Shown here piece by piece: positions 1-5,638 of a DNA stretch of 7,392 nucleotides. The DNA is from Acidobacteriaceae bacterium. Its GTDB lineage: Bacteria; Acidobacteriota; Terriglobia; Terriglobales; Acidobacteriaceae. The stretch spans positions 1 through 7,392 of the forward strand of contig JASHUR010000245.1 of the NCBI GenBank assembly GCA_030039895.1, given 5' to 3'. The stretch's first letter is position 1. Each line of letters begins with the position of its first letter. Both the position numbers and the translations under genes were made by a program. The notes below the pieces were generated by a model, which had not been told where the DNA came from, searched no databases, and was given only the letters and a program-made list of their open reading frames with translations.

Positions 1-186
1 AACGCATGGCGACTCCCACTGATACTTGATCACGCATTTGTGAAAAAATCCTTGGCCATATCCATGTTGGCCGCACTCCTCGGCCTGATCTGGCTCCTCC
101 GCTCACACCGCTGGTATTCATTCTCTGTCTTCCTCATCTCGTTTCTCGCGACCGCATTCTGGTCAGCCGTCATTTTGCCCTTCTGA
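1..186 (+). CDS. C-terminal end of an unidentified integral membrane protein (5' truncated)
   Basis: Frame 1 is open from the first base to the TGA at 184-186, giving 61 residues; the start lies outside the window. The fragment holds two hydrophobic stretches, about residues 19-34 (SLAISMLAALLGLIWLL) and 40-60 (SFSVFLISFLATAFWSAVI), separated by a short basic segment with RSHR. This is the pattern of the last two helices of a polytopic membrane protein. The stop is one base before the ATG of the osmoprotectant-binding lipoprotein, so the two genes are probably co-transcribed. A permease of the same transporter would be a natural neighbour, but the tail shows no motif I can tie to an OpuB-type permease or to any other family. 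Identity is left open. Confidence 0.6.
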   Translation, partial: NAWRLPLILDHAFVKKSLAISMLAALLGLIWLLRSHRWYSFSVFLISFLATAFWSAVILPF

Positions 187-187
187 A

Positions 188-1072
188 ATGAATTCCCTCT
201 GCAAAGCGACCCTCAGCCTGGCCCTCATTTTCTGCATCACCTCTTGCGCTCCGCCCCGCCCTGACTACCCCATCATCGGAGCCAAAAATTTCACCGAACA
301 GGTCATCCTCGGTGAACTCCTCGCCCAGGAAATCGAGGCCAGGACCCACCTCCACGTCGAGCGCCGCTTCTATCTTGCCGGATCCTACATCTGCAACCAG
401 GCCCTCATCGCCCACCGCATCGACGCTTACGTCGAATACACCGGGACGGCGCTCACCGCCATCCTCAAGCAGCCCATCAACCGCGATCCCCAGCAGGTCC
501 TCAACACCGTCCGCCGCCTTTACCGGCAGCGCTACAACGTCACCGTCGGCCCGCCGCTTGGCTTCAGCAACTCCTTCGCCATGGTCATCCGCGGTGACGA
601 CGCGCGCCGTCTGCACCTCACCACGCTCAGCCAGGCCGCGCAGTACACGCCGCATTGGCGACTCGGTGTCGGCTATGAATTCGAGCAGCGTCCCGACGGT
701 CTTCGCGGACTCGAAGCCACTTACCACCTCAAATTCAACGGCCCCCCGCGCACCATGGACCTCGGCCTACTCTACCGCGCCCTCAACGACCATCAGGTCG
801 ACATGATCGCAGGCAACACCACCGACGGCCCCATCCAGGCCTTCGGACTCACCGTCCTACAGGACGACAAGCATTATTTCCCGCCCTATCAGGCAGTTCC
901 GCTCGTCACCGACGCCGCCCTCAGGCGTTGGCCCCAGATTCAGCTCGCTCTCAACGCCCTCGCAGGCAAGATCACCGCCGAAGAAATGCGTACTATGAAT
1001 GAAGAAGTTGACGGCCAGCACCGCGATCCCGCCGCCGTCGTGCGAGAATTCCGTAAGAGGGAGGGCCTTTAG
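188..1072 (+). CDS. Osmoprotectant (glycine betaine/choline-type) ABC transporter substrate-binding lipoprotein, OpuAC/ProX family
   Basis: This 294-residue protein is the extracytoplasmic receptor of a quaternary-amine/osmoprotectant importer. The N-terminus is a lipoprotein signal: a hydrophobic stretch at 8-16 and lipobox ITSC with Cys20, so the mature protein should be lipid-anchored. Family landmarks appear in order: GAKNFTEQVILGELLAQEIE (31-50), the hinge-region EYTGTA (83-88), LGFSNSFAMVIR (124-135), DLGLLYRAL (191-199), TTDGPI (211-216) and DDKHYFPPYQAVPLV (226-240). Length fits a single OpuAC domain, not a permease fusion. Start: ATG at 188 is the first in frame after the upstream stop at 186 and directly precedes the signal peptide; no clear SD is seen, consistent with coupling to the upstream gene. 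The ATPase and permease are not in the window, except that the truncated upstream protein might be the permease. The family call is firm; the exact ligand is not readable from sequence. Confidence 0.93.
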   Translation: MNSLCKATLSLALIFCITSCAPPRPDYPIIGAKNFTEQVILGELLAQEIEARTHLHVERRFYLAGSYICNQALIAHRIDAYVEYTGTALTAILKQPINRDPQQVLNTVRRLYRQRYNVTVGPPLGFSNSFAMVIRGDDARRLHLTTLSQAAQYTPHWRLGVGYEFEQRPDGLRGLEATYHLKFNGPPRTMDLGLLYRALNDHQVDMIAGNTTDGPIQAFGLTVLQDDKHYFPPYQAVPLVTDAALRRWPQIQLALNALAGKITAEEMRTMNEEVDGQHRDPAAVVREFRKREGL

Positions 1073-1074
1073 AA

Positions 1075-1620
1075 ATGCCCACGACACAGCAACACCCTGA
1101 ACCCTGGCTCCGCGGAACCCATTCCGAACTCCCCGCTGTTCTCCGTGCCGTCATTCATGCATTTGAGCTGGCATGTGAAGATGTCCACTATTGGACTGCC
1201 GATCTCAGTGAGCACGAGCTGCACGCCGCGCCTTCCGGACTCACCTCCATCGCCTTCCACTTGCGCCACATCCCGCGCTCACTCGACCGCCTGCTCACCT
1301 ACGCCGAAGGCAATCAGCTCTCCGCCGAACAAATCCTCTCCCTCAAAACCGAATCCGACTTCAGTGTCTCCCGCGACGTGCTCATCTCTGAATTCAACGC
1401 CGGCATCAAGTCCGCCACTGCACGCGTCCGCGCTCTTGCCTCCGCTGACCTCAACCAGTTGCGCGGCGTCGGCAAACGGCAGCTTCCAACCACCGTGGGT
1501 GGCCTGCTCGTTCACCTCGCCGACCACACCCAGCGTCACACCGGACAAATTGTCACCACATCCAAACTCGTGAAGGCCGCGCGCCTCGAAGAAATCACTG
1601 CCGTCCACAACGTCGCATAG
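1075..1620 (+). CDS. DinB-superfamily protein (probable metal-dependent four-helix-bundle enzyme)
   Basis: This 181-residue protein has the DinB/YfiT-like layout. An amphipathic first helix (about 17-40) leads to SGLTSIAFHLRHI (54-66), with His62 or His65 as a metal ligand. Near the C-terminus is LLVHLADHTQRHTGQI (144-159), where His151 and His155 form the H-x3-H pair that completes the usual three-His metal site. Known members of the superfamily include thiol-dependent transferases and many damage- or stress-induced proteins of unknown reaction, so no substrate can be given. The ATG at 1075 lies two bases after the stop of the lipoprotein gene. It is preceded by a strong SD-like GGGAGGG (1059-1065) at 9-base spacing, inside the end of that gene, so translation should be efficient and probably coupled. 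The gene ends 10 bases from the convergent phosphatase gene. This DinB is unrelated to DNA polymerase IV. Confidence 0.88.
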   Translation: MPTTQQHPEPWLRGTHSELPAVLRAVIHAFELACEDVHYWTADLSEHELHAAPSGLTSIAFHLRHIPRSLDRLLTYAEGNQLSAEQILSLKTESDFSVSRDVLISEFNAGIKSATARVRALASADLNQLRGVGKRQLPTTVGGLLVHLADHTQRHTGQIVTTSKLVKAARLEEITAVHNVA

Positions 1621-1630
1621 GCTCGACGGC

Positions 1631-2812
1631 TCACGCCATGCGGCGAATCAGCAGGATTGTCTGGTCGTCGATCTGCTTCCCGAATCCCTGCGCGGCCTCG
1701 AGAATCTTCGCTGCCAGCTCCGGCAGCGCGGCCTGTGCGTGCTCGGCAATCGTTTTCTCCAGCCGCTCCACGCCAAACTCCTCGCCGCGTTTGTCGCTCA
1801 CTTCCAGAACCCCGTCCGTCGCCACAACCACCATATCGCCGCGCTCCATCTGCATGCGCTCGCCGCCAAACTCGGGCACGTCCAGCAGCCCCAGCGGAAA
1901 CTGCTCCTCTTCCAGCTTCGACAGCGCCAGCCCGTTTGCGTGCCAGTGCAGAATCGGCGGACTCGCCGCCAGCGCATAATACACCGCACCGTCCTTGCAC
2001 AAGCGGAACGCACTGAAGGTCGCATACATATGCGGCTCCTTCACGTTTGGCAGCACCGTGTTCAGCCTGTCGAGCAGCACCGGCAGTGTCCGGTTCGGCT
2101 CGCGCTCCCCGGCGTCCAGCAGTGCCGTACGCGTCGCCGTCTTCAACATTCCCATCAGAATCCCAGCCTGCAGCCCATGCCCGGCAATATCGCCCAGGTA
2201 CGCAATCGCATCACCGCTCGGCAGCGCCACCGCATCCACCAGATCGCCGCCTACTTTGTCGCTCGGCATTGAAATGCCATAAACCTCAAACTGTGCCGTC
2301 CGCAGCGTAAATGGAGGCACAAGTGTCTTCTGGATTCCATGCGCCAGCTCAAGCTCATTGCGCAGCTTGAACGCCTCTCTGCCCACGGCCCGACTGAAGA
2401 TTACGAAAAAGATATAGGACGCGATACTCAGCACCATGGTCCCGGTGGCCGCAAAGCTAATTCCCCCCTGCATCGTAAGCGGCTGCCTCGGAAAAGCATG
2501 CGCCGTCCAGGCTTCGAGAATGGCTGCAATCCACGGGCTCAAAATCGAAAGTACAACCGGAATTACCAGATAAACCAAAGGCAGCCGGGCCATCACTACG
2601 ATCCACAGTGCCGCCGTGATCCCACTCCAAATCACGCCGGTCAACACAACCGAATACGGCATCCGGCCCCCGCTCATCAGGTCGCCGTAAAATCCAAATG
2701 TCGAGAAGAGCGTTACCGCTGCCAGGAGCAGGTAGCGCATGCGCGAAAAAGGCATGGATTGAAATTGCACCCAGCGGCGCAAATACCAAGGTGTCGTCGC
2801 TCCACTAGCCAT
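1631..2812 (-). CDS. Membrane-anchored SpoIIE/RsbU-type PP2C serine/threonine phosphatase
   Basis: From ATG at 2812 the product has 393 residues. Hydrophobic segments lie at about 27-43, 54-75, 77-100 and 117-140, predicting four membrane helices and no recognisable sensor fold. A short helical linker (NELELAHGIQKTLVPP, about 152-167) leads into the catalytic domain, as in RsbU-like proteins. Metal-site motifs are present: GGDLVDA (Asp191), GDIAGHG (Asp208), ATDGVLE (Asp333) and DDQT (Asp382/383), with EEEQFPLGLL before the third. The domain is complete and should be an active Mn2+/Mg2+ phosphatase. Relatives dephosphorylate STAS-domain anti-sigma antagonists; no such partner is in the window. 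Start choice: an in-frame TTG at 2824 would add four residues, and ATG at 2755 would shorten the N-terminus without loss of the first helix; none has a clear SD, so 2812 is preferred only as the outermost ATG. The gene is convergent with the DinB gene, 10 bases apart. Confidence 0.92.
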   Translation of the reverse strand: MASGATTPWYLRRWVQFQSMPFSRMRYLLLAAVTLFSTFGFYGDLMSGGRMPYSVVLTGVIWSGITAALWIVVMARLPLVYLVIPVVLSILSPWIAAILEAWTAHAFPRQPLTMQGGISFAATGTMVLSIASYIFFVIFSRAVGREAFKLRNELELAHGIQKTLVPPFTLRTAQFEVYGISMPSDKVGGDLVDAVALPSGDAIAYLGDIAGHGLQAGILMGMLKTATRTALLDAGEREPNRTLPVLLDRLNTVLPNVKEPHMYATFSAFRLCKDGAVYYALAASPPILHWHANGLALSKLEEEQFPLGLLDVPEFGGERMQMERGDMVVVATDGVLEVSDKRGEEFGVERLEKTIAEHAQAALPELAAKILEAAQGFGKQIDDQTILLIRRMA

Positions 2813-2862
2813 TGCCAGCAACAATAGCAGAAGTGCGATGAAAATAATCCGATAAATACTAC

Positions 2863-2891
2863 GTTATACGCTGCTCAATGCTGCAGATGAA
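2863..2891 (-). promoter_or_regulatory. Candidate sigma70-like promoter for the minus-strand phosphatase gene
   Basis: On the minus strand, TATAAC (2868-2863) matches the -10 consensus at 5 of 6 bases. It lies 17 bases downstream of TTCATC (2891-2886), a weak -35 with 3 of 6 matches. Transcription would begin near 2856, leaving a leader of about 44 bases before the ATG at 2812. It lies just downstream of the hairpin that should end the hppA transcript, which fits independent expression. The call rests on sequence similarity only. Confidence 0.4.
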
Positions 2892-2892
2892 C

Positions 2893-2937
2893 TTCGGGGC
2901 TGAACGAAGGGTATTTTCTCCTTCGCTCAGCCCCGAA
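2893..2937 (-). terminator. Long hairpin downstream of hppA, probable transcription terminator
   Basis: Two 18-base arms (2893-2910 and 2920-2937) are complementary except for one A-C mismatch and enclose a 9-base loop (2911-2919). The stem is G+C-rich and lies 55 bases after the hppA stop codon, between hppA and the phosphatase promoter. Neither strand carries a run of T after the stem, so it is not a canonical intrinsic terminator. It may act as a T-less terminator, a 3'-end-protecting structure, or a dispersed palindromic repeat. The inverted repeat is directly visible; its function is inferred. Confidence 0.6.
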
Positions 2938-2992
2938 ATCCCCGTCTGACCAAGACCGCCAGCTGCGCAGGCGCCGCCGGAGGCATGCTTGT

Positions 2993-5251
2993 CTACAAAA
3001 ACAACGGAGCCAGCACCAGCGTCACCGTCGCCAGCAGCTTGATCAGCACGTGCAGTGACGGCCCGGCCGTGTCCTTGAACGGATCGCCCACCGTATCGCC
3101 AACCACCGCGGCCTTGTGCGCTTCCGACCTTTTCCCGCCGTGCATGCCCGTCTCAATCAGCTTCTTCGCGTTGTCCCATGCGCCGCCGCCGTTGTTCATC
3201 AGCATCGCCAGCAGAATCCCGGCAATCGTTCCCACCATCAGCAGCCCGGCAACCGCCTCGGCTCCGCTCAGGTTGATCGGCACGCCCCGCAGAATTGGCC
3301 CGGCCGTAAGCACAGGGTCAAACTCGCCTCCGAAGTGCCGGAAGATCAGCCCCACCACCAGCGGCATTGCCACTACCAGAATTCCCGGAAGCACCATCTC
3401 CTTCAGCGCCGCGCCGGTCACAATGCGTACGCACCGCCCATAGTCCGGCTGCGATGTTCCTTCCATAATGCCCGGGTTCTCGCGAAACTGCTGATGTACG
3501 TCCTGAATCACCGTCTGCGCTGCGCGTCCCACTGCCTTGATCGCCAGCGACGAGAACAGGAACGTCAGCATCGCGCCCAGCAGCGCACCCACAAACACCG
3601 GCACCGAGGCCAGGTTCACGTTCGAAAAGCTCCAGTGCGCCGGCACAACCCCGCCGAATTTCGACACTCGGTTCAGCACAATCGTATGCACCGTGTCCAG
3701 ATACGCGGAGAACAGCAGAAACGCCGCCAGCGCTGCCGAACCGATCGCGTAGCCCTTGGTCAGCGCCTTCGTCGTATTGCCCGCCGCATCCAGCTTGTCC
3801 GTCTTTTCGCGGATCGCATCCGGCTGGTTGCTCATCTCGATAATGCCGCCCGCATTGTCCGTAATCGGCCCGAACGTATCCATCGCCAGAATGTACGCCG
3901 ACGACGACAGCATGCCCATCGTCGCAATCGCCGTTCCGTAAATCCCCTTCGCATAATCGGAGACGGTTGCTACATCCTCCAGCCCGCGCACCCCAAAGTA
4001 GTAGCTCAGCAGCAGCGCCGCGCCAATCACAACCGCAGGCAGCGCCGGAGTCTCCATGCCTACCGCAAGTCCCTGAATAATGTTCGTCGCCGGCCCCGTC
4101 GTTGAAGCCTGTGCGATGTTCTTTACCGGGCGAAAGCGCGTTTCCGTGTAGTACTCCGTGATGCGCACAAACAGAAACGACATCACAATCCCGCAGATGC
4201 CACAGCCCAGCAGCCACCACCGCGCCGCCAGCATAAAGTAGACCGCTCCTGCAAAGCCCGCCAGCGCCAGCAGCGTCGTTACGTAATAGCCTCTGTTCAG
4301 CGCATGCATCGGGACTTCGTCTTCGCCGCTGCGCACAATGGCTACGCCTACAACACTGGCCACAATGTTGATCGCCTGCACCACCAGCGGAAACAAAATC
4401 CCCTTCAACCCGAACACCGGATACAGCGCTGCGCCCAGAATCATCGCGCCCACGTTCTCCGCCGCGGTCGACTCAAAAATGTCCGCGCCGCGCCCCGCGC
4501 AGTCGCCCACATTGTCGCCCACCAGGTCCGCAATCACAGCCGGGTTCCGCGGATCATCCTCCGGAATCCCCGCTTCTACCTTGCCCACCAGGTCCGCGCC
4601 CACATCCGCGGCCTTGGTGTAGATGCCGCCGCCCAGTTGCGCAAACAGCGCCACCAGCGAGGCTCCAAATCCAAACCCCACCAGCTCATATGGCGTCTGC
4701 TGCGGATTCGCGAACCCTCCAAACGCCAGGAACAGCACGCCGATCCCCAGCAGTGACAGCCCCACCACTACCAGGCCTGTCACCGCGCCGCCGCGCAGGG
4801 CCATCTGCAGCGCCTTGCCCATGCTGGTCCGCGCCGCTGCCGCCGTCCGAATATTCGTCCGGATGGAAACCCACATCCCCGTCTGGCCGGAAAGCGCCGA
4901 GCACAGCGCTCCAATCAGAAAGCTGATCACAACCTTGTTTGCATACGGGGCCGTAAAAGGAGAAAGCCTGTATCCGATATATAGGAGCACGGCCAGCGCC
5001 ACTGCGATCATCGCAATCGTACTGTACTGCCGCTTCATAAATGCTTCTGCGCCTTGCCGTATGGCGTTTGAGATCTTCTGCATCTCCGGCGTTCCCGCAT
5101 CCGAGCCCAGCACAAAGTGCGCGAACACATACGCCGCAATCAGGCCCAGAACGCCCGTTCCCAGCGAAATCCAGAGATACACATGTCCAGCTGTTGCCGC
5201 AACGCTGCTTGCCTGCCATTCCAATGCCGCTGCGGGAGAGAAAAACGCCAT
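2993..5251 (-). CDS. hppA: Membrane-bound proton-translocating inorganic pyrophosphatase, K+-independent type
   Basis: This 752-residue integral membrane protein couples hydrolysis of pyrophosphate to proton export. Length and hydrophobic profile fit the roughly 16-helix family. The PPi/Mg2+ site is intact: DVGADLVGKVEAGIPEDD (216-233), DLVGDNVGDCAGRGADIFES (242-261), FGPITDNAGGI (460-470), NNGGGAWDNAKK (686-697) and GDTVGDPFKDTAGPSLH (719-735). The GNTTKALTKG segment (491-500) has Lys495 and Thr498, where K+-dependent enzymes carry Ala and Gly/Ala; a Lys at this position is the established mark of K+-independent, H+-pumping members. The usual VAGMGAD is CAGRGAD here, a variant outside the acidic ligands. 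The ATG at 5251 has GGAGG (5263-5259) at 7-base spacing and a good promoter upstream. The gene appears monocistronic. Product identity is very secure; proton rather than Na+ specificity follows from family rules. Confidence 0.98.
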   Translation of the reverse strand: MAFFSPAAALEWQASSVAATAGHVYLWISLGTGVLGLIAAYVFAHFVLGSDAGTPEMQKISNAIRQGAEAFMKRQYSTIAMIAVALAVLLYIGYRLSPFTAPYANKVVISFLIGALCSALSGQTGMWVSIRTNIRTAAAARTSMGKALQMALRGGAVTGLVVVGLSLLGIGVLFLAFGGFANPQQTPYELVGFGFGASLVALFAQLGGGIYTKAADVGADLVGKVEAGIPEDDPRNPAVIADLVGDNVGDCAGRGADIFESTAAENVGAMILGAALYPVFGLKGILFPLVVQAINIVASVVGVAIVRSGEDEVPMHALNRGYYVTTLLALAGFAGAVYFMLAARWWLLGCGICGIVMSFLFVRITEYYTETRFRPVKNIAQASTTGPATNIIQGLAVGMETPALPAVVIGAALLLSYYFGVRGLEDVATVSDYAKGIYGTAIATMGMLSSSAYILAMDTFGPITDNAGGIIEMSNQPDAIREKTDKLDAAGNTTKALTKGYAIGSAALAAFLLFSAYLDTVHTIVLNRVSKFGGVVPAHWSFSNVNLASVPVFVGALLGAMLTFLFSSLAIKAVGRAAQTVIQDVHQQFRENPGIMEGTSQPDYGRCVRIVTGAALKEMVLPGILVVAMPLVVGLIFRHFGGEFDPVLTAGPILRGVPINLSGAEAVAGLLMVGTIAGILLAMLMNNGGGAWDNAKKLIETGMHGGKRSEAHKAAVVGDTVGDPFKDTAGPSLHVLIKLLATVTLVLAPLFL

Positions 5252-5294
5252 TCAAAAGCCTCCGTGGATATAAAGCCTGTTATCTTCTGCTTCC

Positions 5295-5311
5295 TGCCGG
5301 ACTTCCCGGCA
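5295..5311 (-). other. Small hairpin in the hppA leader
   Basis: On the minus strand TGCCGG and CCGGCA form a perfect 6-base-pair stem around a 5-base loop. It lies about 30 bases upstream of the hppA SD and inside the leader predicted from the promoter at 5340-5369. On that strand it is preceded by a T run, the wrong side for a terminator. It could affect mRNA stability or translation, or be chance. Confidence 0.3.
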
Positions 5312-5339
5312 AAAAGCGCAAACCTACACAAAACGCGCT

Positions 5340-5369
5340 ATTAAAGCATGCGGAAGAAACCATGGTCAA
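5340..5369 (-). promoter_or_regulatory. Probable sigma70-like promoter of hppA
   Basis: On the minus strand, TTGACC (5369-5364, 5 of 6 to the -35 consensus) and TTTAAT (5345-5340, 5 of 6 to the -10 consensus) are separated by 18 bases. Predicted transcription starts near 5333, giving a leader of about 80 bases with a small hairpin and the SD GGAGG at 5263-5259. It is the best promoter match in the window and points correctly at hppA. Confidence 0.6.
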
Positions 5370-5376
5370 TGTCTTG

Positions 5377-5424
5377 GGGTACCCGGCTGGACACACCCTG
5401 CTCATCCCGTTCCTCATCCGGGTA
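5377..5424. promoter_or_regulatory. Repeats upstream of the hppA promoter, possible operator
   Basis: Just upstream of the hppA -35 are three overlapping symmetries: the 8-base palindrome GGGTACCC (5377-5384); inverted repeats TACCCGG (5380-5386) and CCGGGTA (5418-5424), with 31 bases between them; and two direct copies of CTCATCC (5401-5407 and 5413-5419) at 12-base period. Such placement is typical for an activator site, and the region also lies upstream of the divergent phosphatase gene. No known regulator motif is recognised. Confidence 0.3.
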
Positions 5425-5623
5425 AAACTCTTTAGATGCATCACGGAAAGCAGAGTCTATAGCATTTTCTTGAGCACTGTAAACCGCCGCCTGTCCTCCC
5501 GGCAGTCACTCATGCCGATAAAGGCTCGGCAAACAGAATCAGCCCGCCGTTCCCTGTTTATGCTGCTATGCTTATCCGCAGGTATTTGGCTCCCCTGAAT
5601 ATCACCGGTGTTGCTCTTTCACA

Positions 5624-5629
5624 GAGAGG
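5624..5629 (+). promoter_or_regulatory. Ribosome binding site deciding the second phosphatase start
   Basis: GAGAGG lies 9 bases before the ATG at 5639 and 4 bases before another ATG at 5634. The 5634 ATG is in a different frame and stops after four codons (TGA at 5646-5648). Only 5639 is in frame with the signal peptide and the downstream domains, so it is taken as the start. The overlapping mini-frame may compete for initiation. Confidence 0.5.
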
Positions 5630-5638
5630 CGGCATGGA

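Larger units (their letters stand above)
5252..5638. other. Divergent intergenic region between hppA and the second phosphatase gene
   Basis: These 387 bases contain no gene I can support and look less G+C-rich than the flanking genes. Reading toward hppA they hold the SD, leader hairpin, promoter and repeats listed separately. Nearer the phosphatase gene are a perfect 6-base inverted repeat (TGCCGA 5513-5518, TCGGCA 5526-5531) and the 8-base palindrome CACCGGTG (5603-5610), 28 bases before the ATG. A clear promoter for the + strand gene was not found; TATGCT at 5567-5572 is a possible -10 without a convincing -35. An open frame crosses to 5598, but its residues resemble no family. Confidence 0.5.

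Noticed and set aside
170..727. Minus-strand open frame of 185 codons opposite the receptor gene
   Set aside because: The + strand carries a clear OpuAC protein. The antisense product is a Gly/Asp/Val-rich low-complexity chain.
1600..1630. Possible bidirectional terminator between the convergent genes (GCCGTC/GACGGC, or CGTCG/CGACG)
   Set aside because: The stems are only 5-6 base pairs, partly inside the DinB coding end, with no T tract, so this is not distinguishable from chance.
3116..4105. Long + strand open frame of 329 codons opposite hppA
   Set aside because: It is the antisense of a fully conserved hppA and its translation is dominated by Arg, His and Gln, as expected for a shadow frame in G+C-rich DNA.
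5431..5463. TTTAGA and TATAGC as a + strand promoter for the second phosphatase
   Set aside because: The spacer is 21 bases, too long for a sigma70-type promoter, and the -35 match is poor.
5041..5598. A 185-codon + strand open frame crossing from hppA into the intergenic region
   Set aside because: A third of it is antisense to the hppA start, it has no SD, and its residues match no family. A shorter version from the ATG at 5362 overlaps the hppA promoter and also shows no recognisable motif.
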